From Antedon mediterranea (lineage: Eukaryota; Echinodermata; Crinoidea; Comatulida; Antedonidae): a DNA stretch of 64,000 nucleotides. The notes beneath the pieces are model-generated. The model was not told where the DNA came from, searched no databases, and was given only the letters and a program-made list of their open reading frames with translations. A program made the position numbers and the translations under genes. The DNA lies in contig NC_092676.1 in NCBI RefSeq assembly GCF_964355755.1, forward strand, positions 1,968,288-2,032,287, read 5' to 3'. Positions 55,027 through 64,000 of the stretch are shown here, piece by piece; within the stretch, counting starts at the first letter, position 1, and each line of letters begins with the position of its first letter.

Positions 55027-55388
55027 TCTATATTATCTATATTATAAGTGAGAGAGTTTGTACGTCTGTCTGTTTGTTTGTTTGTTTGTTCGTTATACAA
55101 ATTTTTGTTACTGCACGTAATCTTACATATGGGGTATCAAAATGACCGCAATTGTACCGGGAATGTTTTAAGCTGTATTTGAACATCATCCGCCACCTAG
55201 GATCGAAGCTTAGGTTGAATTGAATTTATCCATCACTGGGAAGAATTTGTTTTTAAGAAAGAGTATGGGGTGTTATTGAAGAGGGGTGGAGGTTGGTGAG
55301 TATAGACAGATACTGGCGTCGGGTGTTAAGTACTGAGAAGGCTGTAAACTAATTTTGAAACACGCCCTGGGGCGGGTATAATTACTAA
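55027..55388 (+). mobile_element. Helitron-like non-autonomous element
   Basis: Begins TCTATATTATC after an A, contains GTCTGTCTGTTTGTTTG, and ends with a hairpin (CGCCC 55363-55367, GGGCG 55370-55374) about ten bases before CTAA followed by T. The paralogous spacer near 31060 and 52320 lacks it, and no target duplication is visible, as expected for a Helitron. The terminal CTAA in place of CTAG is a small deviation. Confidence 0.6.
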
Positions 55389-55560
55389 TTTTATATATTT
55401 TTGATTTATAAAATTGTTTTAACTTGTTGTATAATGACACTGCACTAATAAGAAAGAGTGCTATAGTACATTTCTTTGGTATCATGTGATCCACAATCTT
55501 CCAATCAAATGCCAAGAATCTAAAATAATCTATGATAATTTAATTAGAATAGAAATATGC

Positions 55561-56336
55561 TAATTCAATTCAATTTCTTTTTATTTCGGAAATATCATCC
55601 ATATTAATAAACGTATAAATAGAAAAAAAGAGAAATAAAAAATCGTAAACTTTAAACTTAAGTATATAGACTGCTTCTCCATCTACAATACATTTTGGAG
55701 TTATGGAGCATATTTTTGCAAACACAAGCAACAAGGATGTTACCACTATTCAACATACGTTGCATAAAACCATAGGTAGATTTTCGCATGTACTCATTAA
55801 AGGAAGGGACACCATGTTCAATAAACATTGCACTGGCACTGCTACTTCTAGAGACATTAAGTATACGGCGCAGAGCATTATTGTAACATACATTAAGAGA
55901 TCTAATATTCTTCATACGATAGTTACACCAAAGGGCTGCACAATACATATTAATACAGTAAGATCTAAAGAGACAACATTTAACATTGGTAGAGCATTTC
56001 ATAAATTTGCGATTGAGTGAGTTGCTTCTAATACATAAAGATCTGTACTGACTTTGAATGTCAGCCTCATCACTGCAATCACACATAAGAATATGACAAA
56101 CCTTTCTCAACATAAGCAAGTTTTTTACCAAAAAGTTTAGTAATAGAATTACCTTCAAGTTTGCATGTACGAGGACAGAAACACATACAAAAAGATTTCT
56201 TATCATTAAATAAAACATCATTCTCTTGCGAAAACTCTTCACAAACATGTACCAATTGATGGAGACCAGACAATCATCCGCATAACTAAGATGATTCAAG
56301 ATAATGTTTCTACATTGGCAACCCTGGCACAAACCA
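55561..56336 (-). mobile_element. CR1/jockey-type LINE fragment (RT end and 3' tail, dead)
   Basis: The minus strand shows LSYADDCLV (RT catalytic YxDD box), then a frame with CAALWCNYRMKNIRSL, ALRRILNVSRSSSA and GVPSFNEYMRK, the post-RT region of such LINEs. It ends in a 3' tail with AATTG-type repeats at 55561-55575. Frame breaks occur near the YADD box, and the 5' part is missing. It sits in family spacer sequence. Confidence 0.8.
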
Positions 56337-56807
56337 CTTATTACTAATATAAAAACATCAAACAATATCAGATTTATGCAGAACATAAAACACATTCATT
56401 ACAAATTACATGAATTACCTACATTCTGTGAAAAAGTTAGCACGCATACAGTATTCTTCATGTTAACCATTTCAGATTTATTTATTTTCCAGTATATCAC
56501 TTGCTGTTTCCTATATGGCTATACATTTATATATTATTACATATTTTTGTTTTCTAATTGGTGTTATTAATAATTCTCTCTGAATGAGAACTTACTGATA
56601 TTTTATTCATATCTATTTTTCCTCTGGAATGTTACCTATTAGCCTATTATTTTGGTTATTTAATTCTGTACAAATGTCTAATCCTTTACATTGCTTGGTA
56701 TATAAGGGTGTTGGTTTCTGTTGTGTTAGATGATATTGATTTGATCATGTTGTAGATTCAATTCGCAAGCAAACAAACAAACCAATCTGGCGTTTCATAA
56801 TATATGC
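56337..56807. other. Intergenic spacer, 3' flank of receptor copy 16
   Basis: From about 56690 (CTTGGTATATAAGGGTGTTG) it matches the 3' flank of copy 13. No gene is supported. Confidence 0.5.
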
Positions 56808-57971
56808 TCACCACCCACTCTTTTTTCTTGCATTTTGTAACCTCTTCTTTTCAATCACAGTGTCCGAACTAACATACAACTTTTCTGCTGTTCTGTCATC
56901 AACTGAACAGTGAACCTCATCTTCTGCATTCATTTGCAGAACATCATTTGTGTCTCCCACACTAATTGTGTCAATGTTTCTTTGAAAGTGCACAGCTGGT
57001 GTGTTGGGATGTTTCCTTTTTTGTTGTTCATAATAACACACAACACACACAAGTACAGCTATCCATATGATGTTACTTGTTACCATTAGTATTATTATTT
57101 TAGACTTCTTGTTTTTAGTATCTTGAATTGTGAATGTTATCTCATCAGATCTGTTCTGAACATCAGTACTCACCAGACACTTCACAGTGTAGTCACCAGC
57201 TGGTAAATTACCAAAGCATCTTTCATCAGTTTCATTGTAATTCTTGAATTCCTCACCATTCAAACTCCAATTAATTGTTTTATCAACAGATCTACCTTCT
57301 GCATAACATTTGAAGCAATTCTGGTTAACATCACCTTCAGGTGTTTCATACAACATCTTTACCTCTACAATTAATTGAGGGTAAACTGGCAATATCAATG
57401 TGTAACAATAAATATCTTTATCGGTATCCATTATTAAAATACAGTGAAAAAATATGCCTTCTCCAGAATGAAAACCTTTTAATAAAGTCTGATAAATTGC
57501 AATGTCAGTATCTAGATGATGAAACTGTGTAATGTTGTGTTGTCCTTGGATCCAACCAATTGTCACTTCATATTGGATTTTGTCATTTTTCCTTATGTCA
57601 CATGACATGTGTACTCCCTCTCCTTCAATGATGTCTTTCTTAATATTGTCACAGTAAAGGTTTACATGCGATGGTTGATATCTGCTCTGTATAACATCTG
57701 ATGAAGGTACCACATAGTGTGAATTATCATCATCTTGACATGTGTATATTCCATGTTGGTTACCAAAAGAAATGAAAAGTGGACATTTCATTTTGAAATC
57801 TTTTCCCCCCACACTATATGTGTAATTTTTACTTGATTGTGTCATTATCACAGATTGTCGTGTTTGCAGGTAGTAAAACCTGCTGTCAAATTGTACCAAC
57901 TCTTTTGATGCTCCATGTTTGAGTAACAACAACCAGGTCACAATTATAAACGTGATATTAAGAAGTTGCAT
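56808..57971 (-). CDS. Receptor copy 16: Ig-like receptor with one tyrosine tail repeat
   Basis: The start is placed at 57969-57971 (MQLLNITFIIVTWLLLLKHG), since the ten upstream codons are not leader-like. It has 387 residues. Module 1 has FKMKCPLFISF and YTCQDDD. Module 2 has MSCDI, IGWIQGQHNIT and FFHCIL. Module 3 has CFKCYAEGRS, INWSLNG and YTVKCLVS. The TM (IIWIAVLVCVVC) is followed by YYEQQKRKHPN. The tail has DEVHCSVDD, where histidine replaces the juxtamembrane tyrosine, and a single unit KLYVSSDTVIEKKRL ending KKSGW. It is the most 5' member of the array and has the shortest repeat-bearing tail. Confidence 0.82.
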   Translation of the reverse strand: MQLLNITFIIVTWLLLLKHGASKELVQFDSRFYYLQTRQSVIMTQSSKNYTYSVGGKDFKMKCPLFISFGNQHGIYTCQDDDNSHYVVPSSDVIQSRYQPSHVNLYCDNIKKDIIEGEGVHMSCDIRKNDKIQYEVTIGWIQGQHNITQFHHLDTDIAIYQTLLKGFHSGEGIFFHCILIMDTDKDIYCYTLILPVYPQLIVEVKMLYETPEGDVNQNCFKCYAEGRSVDKTINWSLNGEEFKNYNETDERCFGNLPAGDYTVKCLVSTDVQNRSDEITFTIQDTKNKKSKIIILMVTSNIIWIAVLVCVVCYYEQQKRKHPNTPAVHFQRNIDTISVGDTNDVLQMNAEDEVHCSVDDRTAEKLYVSSDTVIEKKRLQNARKKSGW

Positions 57972-58493
57972 CTTTAAAATTTCTGTCTTGATGTGGTTCA
58001 TAAATACATTTAGTTCAAAGACTGATTGTGTTCTTAATAGTGGTATAATATACCAACAAGGAAGATATATAAAGCAGTAACCCTAACCCTTTTTATACAG
58101 GAAGTCCTAAAGGACATTTTATGTCCAGAAGGCAAAATATAATATTTCTATTATTTTTTTTTGCTAATAAAACTGTTGTTACTCAAAACCTATCCAGTGG
58201 AATGGTACTGTATGTCCCAGTACTAGAAATGTGTCATCTCACTACCACAAACTTAAAAACAACTTGAATTTTTTTGCAACCTGCCTACTTTAATTTGATT
58301 CTCAATATTGCTTGCCAACCACGTCAAGAGTTTTCATAATTGTTTGTGTGACACACGATAATGAACGGCACGTCAGACATTTGTGTATCAATGGATCTTT
58401 TATTCACATAGACTCTGGAAAAACCCTATAGCATAAAAGAAAAACATATTAAATTCGAGGTCAAGCAAAGCTGTATGAAACATGGCAAAATGC
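57972..58493. other. 5' flank of receptor copy 16
   Basis: CCAACAAGGAAGATATA at 58053-58069 is the family box with a 1-bp loss. The flank becomes unrelated to the family after about 58350, which marks the right end of the array. Confidence 0.5.
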
Positions 58494-58523
58494 TTAAAGA
58501 CCCCTTCCCTGCAAAATGCTTAA
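58494..58523. mobile_element. 15-bp solo end of the piggyBac-like MITE
   Basis: AAAATGCTTAA (58487-58497) and AAAATGCTTAA (58513-58523) flank AGACCCCTTCCCTGC, the exact first 15 bases of the MITE at 53178. It looks like an element reduced almost to one terminal repeat. Confidence 0.6.
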
Positions 58524-59000
58524 TCTTTATCAGCTTTAACACATCAATTTATTATACTACAGTAAGGGATTTATCCTAGTTTTTATATCTTCTACTTGCC
58601 TATATATGATCATGATATGAATCAACCGTACACGCACGCCAATAACAATAATTCTAAAGTAACGCTAAATATAATATATGTCAAAGATAGTGTAATAATA
58701 TAGATTAAAACAGTGAGAAGTTAATGCTTTAGCATAGTATTATAAAAATACTACAACACTACTATTACCAATGCTAACATAAGCTATCAATATAAGTATA
58801 CTAATCCCAATACATACTCAATCCCTGGCCTTATAATACTGTTACAGTATTGATTGATAGGCCGAGATAAAACAGGCCTCTGTTGCCATGGAAACATCTG
58901 GTTTCCCAATGCTGCTTATAGAGTTGACATTCCAAAGAAGTTACCGCTACTAAAAACAATGTGACCCTACTTAACCTAGGTAGCCTACTGTACCTTAGTA

Positions 59001-59429
59001 TGGCACGCCAAGACGGACAAAACCATTTCAAATGCCAATCCCTAGCTGTTGAGTTTACAATCCCTACTAGTCGAGATCGACTAGACACATACCTATCGGT
59101 CGAGTTTACCACACAGCACTAGTAGTTAATGACAAACTATACACATCACTAATGGTCGAGCTTTACACATCGCGCTACCGGTCGAGTTTTAAACACACAT
59201 CGCTACCGGTCGAGTTGTTTTTATACACACATCGCTAGTTGTTGAGAATTATTTTAGTAGACATGCGCAGTAAGGGTTTGTAGAACGCCACCAATTGGTC
59301 AAATATTTCACATAAATAACGATCCGTCATTTTGCTGCGAACACCAAAAATGATCCTACTCTGGTTTTTGTCTGGGCGCAACAAGTATATTTAACTTTTC
59401 TGAACGGTTTTGTCCGTCCTGGCGTGCCA
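59001..59429. mobile_element. MULE-like MITE with 10-bp target duplication
   Basis: TACCTTAGTA occurs at 58991-59000 and 59430-59439. Between them lie inverted termini starting TGGCACGCCA, about 24 bp with one mismatch (GCCAAGACGG against GCCAGGACGG). A 9-11 bp target duplication is typical of Mutator-like elements. The interior holds about five irregular units built around CTACCGGTCGAGTTT. There is no ORF of note. Confidence 0.85.
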
Positions 59430-59439
59430 TACCTTAGTA

Positions 59440-60586
59440 TGAGCATGGAGGTATACCTCCATGGTAAAGTTGGCATGAGAGCCTTGTCACCCTATCTAAA
59501 TCTAATACAGTAAAATGTTCTAATAATAATTACTTAATGATTAATCAACACATATAATATCCAATGGTCATATACAAATTACTAATGATTTATCGACTCG
59601 ATTGTATCTCAATACAAAAGCTCATCAATTACTGTAGATGGGTTTCGGAGAAATACGGAATTTACATCCGACCCATCATTCTTGACTAGGGACTAACTAT
59701 GCGCACAATATCCCTTACTTCAACAACTTAACTTAAATAAAGTTTAACAAGTTGTGACATTTACATACGAAACTTGATGATACTATAAACATAAAATCAT
59801 AGCAATATACATACGACCATTGGTCGCTATACCATAGCTTAACTTTAATTAATACATATAGTAACTTATAATAATGAAACATATTGACTCACCCCAGCTG
59901 GAATTCAGTTGGTTTTGATCAAAAAAAGGAAAAGTTTAAAATGTATTCTACAGAAGCTGAGGACTGACTGGTAATGAGGTACAAGTACGCCCATCTACAT
60001 TCCTAGAGGACATTGGGTTATCCCATTTCCTGCAAAGGGTTATCACTGTGACAGGATCCCCCTGTCACATTTGTTATATATATTATTAGTAATTTAAGGA
60101 AGTAGTTATATGGATGTTATAGGCTTCATATTTACAATATTTAAAGCTAAATTTTACGGATGTTTTTATTGCACCGTTATACTTATTGGTTTCCTTACTT
60201 GTTGTACATCATGGACCTATAAATTAATCTTGATTTGATCATGTTCTAGATTCTAGCAATTAAAAAATAATCTATCCACAATGTTAGTCACCATAGTTAT
60301 TTCTTGTACATTCTTTTGCAAAGTTAAATATAGAAAGACATTTTATATAACATTTTGAACATAGAAGTATAATTTTATACCACCATAAGCTACAGTATAA
60401 ATATATTTTTATATAACATTTTTTATTTATGTTTAAAAAGATAAAAACACAAATAAAACAACCTATTTTGTTTCTATCTAGAAATGATTTATACTGGTAA
60501 ATAGTTAATAATGTTTCCCCCTTATTGACCCAAAGGTCATTTGTTGAGACTTTCATTGTTATTATTATTTATATTTTCCTATCAAG
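59440..60586. other. Sequence upstream of the first visible dynein exon
   Basis: No exon is recognised. It presumably includes dynein intron or 5' region. About 60090-60270 resembles family spacer (AATTTAAGGAAGTA, TTGATTTGATCATG), a small outlying piece of the receptor array. Confidence 0.4.
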
Positions 60587-60649
60587 CTTGCCGAGGCTAC
60601 AAGACTAGAAGTGAGTCAGATTGAAGATTTCTTACTGGGAGATGAGAAA
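60587..60649 (+). CDS. Dynein heavy chain exon (21 codons)
   Basis: Begins after CTATCAAG, encodes [19 protein letters not shown] plus two more residues, and ends before GTAAGT. Phase 0 at both ends. Confidence 0.75.
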
Positions 60650-63600
60650 GTAAGTAAAATGATTTTTAATATATTTTGTATATACACTAGTACATACTGA
60701 ACTTTACCGAAAAACTCTGTTATGATCAAAGTTGTCTTTTTGAACATTTGTTCTTTTATATCTTGATAAAGAAGAATGATCAATTATTTCTCATTTTACT
60801 TATGTAAATAATTTTTTTAAACATTTAGTTTGACTTGATTGCTGATTTCTTTGCTGTTGATGGTTCACGTAAACTTATGTTTTTCCACCAAGAGGCTGGC
60901 GGTAGGGAGACGCTGTACTCTCGTTCAGGTAAGAAGTAGTTTAATATTTAATCATGGTTAAGGGAGGAAACATGGCAGTGATTCTGTTAAAGGAAGCTAC
61001 AGTGTCACGCTTTCATTACGCCTAGTAAATATAGCATGGTCTACCAAACATCATAAAGACAAATTTACACAGACGAGCAGTAAAGGTAAGCGGAAAACCT
61101 CGTAGATTGTCCCACGAGGTTCTGTGTCTATCCTGAATGAAAATCACCCATCCACTCTGCGTTGTGTGTAAATGGTTATAAGGAATAACATAGATTCTAT
61201 ATTTTTATTACTGTTACAGCTCGTCTGTGTAATTTGGCCTTAATAAACTAATTTACAGATATTAGAAATGCTAATAATAATAATAGTATTATAGTATATT
61301 AGTAGTATATAGGATTGGATGTTCTAATAAATGCAAATAAAGAAACTAAATCTTATACTATAGTTAAGAAACAGACAGACAAGATTTTTGATTCATTGAT
61401 TTTTCTACACTGCAAAATTAAAAACAATTGAATTATTTTTTCTCTTACTTGGGCATCTTGAACTTGAATTTAAGTTAAGTATTTATCAATTTCAACGTTA
61501 TTTACAGGAGATACAGCTAGTGTGGGAACTATTCCGCATCAGAAGCGTGTGTTCATCACTACAGGTACCGCGGAAGGAGTCAATGGGCTCTGTTACTTCT
61601 TCCTACGTCCCACCAGCAAGCCCATCACTGTGGCTAACATTGCTCAAGAGGTCACATTTACGTTTGTTGATTGTAATGGTGGGAAGCTTCTAGATGGATT
61701 CAGTATGCTGTTCTCAAAAGTTCTTGTTCCTTGCCTGAAGAGTCAAGAGGTAACATGCAATCATCTCAATAATTCTAATCAAATTTTCTTTGCAAGCTTC
61801 TTAAGATAAAACTTAGCTAAGAGGTAATTAATACTAGATTTTTCAGTAGAACCCCTTCTTTCGGACATCCCTATTTGGGGGACATCTCTATTAAGTATAA
61901 AGGGGACATGTTCCCATGAGGAGGGACAATAAAAATTCAATTCAATTCAACTTTATTTCAGACAAACTGTCCATATGAAACATATAAATACAATAAAAAA
62001 TACTACAAAGCATAAAGTTTATGTTTCAAAACTGCAGCCAATCCTGTTCACTAGAGAGCATTATTATGGCAACATTCCCATTTAAAATGACACTTTGTTC
62101 GGACTGAAAGGTATTCCCTAATTAGGGTTTCTACTATATTAAATACTGAAATGATTTCATATTCTTTTGGCTGTTTAGAGTTGGGGCGAATTGACCAACA
62201 ATAACCAGATGTCAGAATTCCTTGAGCAGTTAGAGCGATTTGTTGGCATGCTGTCTGGTGCCAAGGCTAACATGGATGGCCATATCCAGCTGGCTGAGCA
62301 TGAGTATCTGGAGTCAATGTTAGATACATTGAAGACACCTGCTGACTTCCAAGTAGCTGGTAAGTGATCATGATGTTAAAGATAAGATTAATGATTACAA
62401 TGATGAGGATGATTTTTAAGTTGATGATAGTGATGCTGGTGATGATGATGACCACAATGATGTTAATGAGAGGGGGGGATGGTGATGCCAATGCTAAAGT
62501 AATGTTCAATATGGCAATGATAAAGTTGATTATTTAGCTAGACAAGAGAGAACCTGAATTGGAGGCACATGCCTTGGCCTATAGGAGAGAAGCATGTAGT
62601 TAAAAGGGTAACATCACATGAATAACACGACATGAACAATGTTCGATGGAATGTCACTATACAAATGGGCATTATCAGTATCATCATAACTATGATAATG
62701 ATCTGATTTAAAACCATTTCTTATTACCATGATTAATTATTTCCAAATTTTATGTAGAATTTTAATTAGTATATAATGACTTTGTGATATAAGTTAATGC
62801 CCAGTTGTTTTGAATTGTTCAGCATCAGTTCCCGACACGGTAGACAAACTGGAAGCGCTGATCCAACTATGGGCAAGGCAGATAGAGCAAGTTCTAACTG
62901 AGAGTGAACAGATGCGAAAAGAGGCCGATGATATCGGGCCGACTGCTGAACTAGACCACTGGAAACAAAGAATGGCCAAGTTTAATAGTCTGCTTGAGCA
63001 GATTAAGAGCCCTCGTTGTAAGTCAGTTGTCGGGGTGCTTCACTTGGCTAAGTCTAAAGCGTTGAAGCAATGGAAAGAACTTGACAGTAGGATCACCGAT
63101 GCAGCGAACGAAGCCAAGGATAACGTCAAATATCTTTACACTTTGGATAAATTCTTTGGGCCTCTAGTGAAGTGTGATCCAGTAAGTTGTGGAATTTTTA
63201 CTTTTCAAAATTTTAATTTGACTTTTCATGATTAGGTAAATATGTAGCAAAAATTCTATATATTAAGATTGAGGAAAAGTGGAAAAATAAAAATATTAAT
63301 TTTCCTATTAAATATACACTTATCTATAACATTTGTTTACTTATATTCAGGAAATCTTGATACTTGATCTACAAGTACAAGATGCTATTGTTCTTGTAGA
63401 TCAAGTATCAAGTATCTTGCTCTCTTGAAAATAGAAAAAAAAATCTCAACTTCCAAAGACTTGTAATAAGACTTTGTTAATTAATGTAGAGCATCTTGTG
63501 TATATTTTTGTCTTGTGAACAGGATTGCTAACTTTAAGAAAGATAGTGGATGAATTCGCTTATGGTTATCCTTGGCAATTTGCCTAAATATATAAACAAC

Positions 63601-63807
63601 ACATTTATTTTGCCTTATTTTGTAGAAAACCATGGTGGAACACATTCCAAGCCTGATGAATGCCATCAGAATGATCCACAGTATCTCCAGATATTACAAC
63701 ACCTCAGAGAGGATGACCTCTCTTTTTGTAAAGGTCACCAACCAGATGATCAACACCTGCAAAGGGTATATCAATCAAGGAGTCTCCAAAATTTGGGAAC
63801 ACGAGAG
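60587..63807 (+). CDS. Axonemal dynein heavy chain (DNAH5/8-like), N-terminal tail exons, partial
   Basis: Six consecutive plus-strand exons splice in phase: 60587-60649, 60829-60928, 61508-61749, 62179-62359, 62823-63181 and 63626-63807. Each has a GT donor and AG acceptor. The product covers part of the N-terminal tail (DHC_N1-type region), which binds intermediate chains and neighbouring heavy chains of the ciliary outer arm. Recognisable blocks are [14 protein letters not shown], the [15 protein letters not shown] and [13 protein letters not shown] helices, and [20 protein letters not shown]. The last resembles outer-arm gamma-type (DNAH5/8) chains as I remember them; another axonemal paralogue is possible. 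Motor domains lie beyond 64 kb, and the true start is upstream and unseen. Confidence 0.85.
60829..60928 (+). CDS. Dynein heavy chain exon
   Basis: Acceptor ACATTTAG, donor TCAG/GTAAG. Encodes [19 protein letters not shown] and [14 protein letters not shown], ending in phase 1. Confidence 0.82.
61508..61749 (+). CDS. Dynein heavy chain exon
   Basis: Acceptor TTTACAG, donor GAG/GTAACA. Encodes [20 protein letters not shown] and the [10 protein letters not shown] end, returning the frame to phase 0. Confidence 0.88.
61925..62110 (-). mobile_element. LINE 3' end in a dynein intron
   Basis: Starts AATTCAATTCAATTCAACTT and continues with ACTTTATTTCAGACAAACTG. On the minus strand this is a 3' tail with an AATTG-type repeat, as at 44279 and 55561. 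No coding remnant is seen. Confidence 0.5.
62179..62359 (+). CDS. Dynein heavy chain exon
   Basis: Acceptor CTGTTTAG, donor GCTG/GTAAGT. Encodes [20 protein letters not shown] and ends in phase 1. Confidence 0.88.
62360..62520. repeat. Degenerate (GAT)n-rich intron segment
   Basis: Frequent GATGAT and AATGATG words without a clean unit, inside a dynein intron. The reverse-strand ORF over it is a low-complexity artefact. Confidence 0.6.
62823..63181 (+). CDS. Dynein heavy chain exon (largest in the window)
   Basis: Acceptor TTGTTCAG, donor CCA/GTAAGT. Encodes [20 protein letters not shown] through [16 protein letters not shown] and restores phase 0. Confidence 0.9.
63357..63411. repeat. Perfect 19-bp inverted repeat in a dynein intron
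   Basis: TTGATACTTGATCTACAAG (63357-63375) and its exact reverse complement (63393-63411) are separated by 17 bases, giving a strong hairpin about 215 bp upstream of the next exon. Confidence 0.85.
63626..63807 (+). CDS. Dynein heavy chain exon
   Basis: Acceptor TTTTGTAG, donor GAGAG/GTGAGT. Encodes [20 protein letters not shown] and [16 protein letters not shown], ending in phase 2, so the gene continues to the right. Confidence 0.9.
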
Positions 63808-64000
63808 GTGAGTTATCTAACTAAATCAATCAATTTGAAGCATGACGTTTATGTAATCAGAAATCCTTGGGGGTTAACATGCTTACTTACCTATACCACG
63901 ATTCTGAGTTAGGTCATTGGCCAAAACTACACAATTTTGTACGACCGGACAGTTAACACTATAATTCACATTCTAATTATCATTCTATACTTTAATTACA

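Noticed and set aside
55658-56395. 245-codon ORF as a host gene
   Set aside because: The YADD box and post-RT motifs show it is LINE sequence with frame breaks.
58076-58096. Interstitial telomere-like (TAACCC) units
   Set aside because: Only two units (CCCTAACCCT), which is expected by chance.

Overview
The window is animal nuclear DNA: AT-rich, dense in LINE fragments and DNA-transposon remnants, with one spliced gene that has GT-AG introns (axonemal dynein heavy chain) at the right end. An axonemal outer-arm dynein, many CR1/L2-like LINE ends with AATTG-type tails, and frequent TAGGCCTA-like words suggest a marine invertebrate deuterostome, perhaps an echinoderm. That placement is an inference and is not proven by any marker here.

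From about 0.8 to 58 kb, almost everything belongs to one tandem family on the minus strand. I count ten copies with an intact reading frame and at least eight broken copies or relics. Each intact copy is a single uninterrupted ORF for a type I membrane protein: a signal peptide, about 260 residues of Ig-like extracellular region (three Cys/Trp/Cys-type modules with many N-glycosylation sequons), a short or repeat-expanded stalk, one transmembrane helix, a basic stop-transfer, a juxtamembrane tyrosine motif (typically EVYxxV/I), and then a cytoplasmic tail made of 28-residue (84-bp) repeats. Each repeat begins with a tyrosine (YVSSD, YVNSD, YANSE or YGNSD) followed by KRLQNARNEN. Copy number runs from 0 to about 15. 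A subfamily stops at one shared TAA just before the repeats, so it makes a short-tailed form. I do not recognise the family by name. The architecture resembles immune-type or allorecognition receptors, which is inference.

Layout: broken copy with hAT-like insertion (0.8-4.4 kb); two intact genes (5.4-9.7); short-tail gene plus an orphaned repeat array (12-14.3); deleted copy (16-17.8); short-tail gene (18.9-20.0); 2.8-kb long-inverted-repeat element (20.7-23.5); LINE fragment that truncates the next receptor (24.0-26.1); intact four-repeat gene (28.3-29.7); relic (30.5-30.9); a second copy of the 5.4-9.8 kb two-gene block (31.5-36.8) with its own LINE insertion; short-tail mosaic gene (37.7-38.9); 13-repeat copy split by a 3.39-kb minisatellite-bearing transposon (39.8-45.4); relics and pseudogenes (46-54.6), one split by a TTAA-flanked piggyBac-like MITE; Helitron-like and CR1-like fragments (55.0-56.3); and a last intact gene (56.8-58.0).

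The remainder (58-64 kb) holds a MULE-like MITE with a 10-bp target duplication and then six exons of an axonemal dynein heavy chain N-terminal tail on the plus strand, continuing past the window. The array looks like an actively duplicating, recombining and decaying receptor cluster. Differences between copies lie mainly in tail repeat number, stalk repeats, domain mosaics and transposon hits. All boundaries, repeat counts and splice sites were read by eye.
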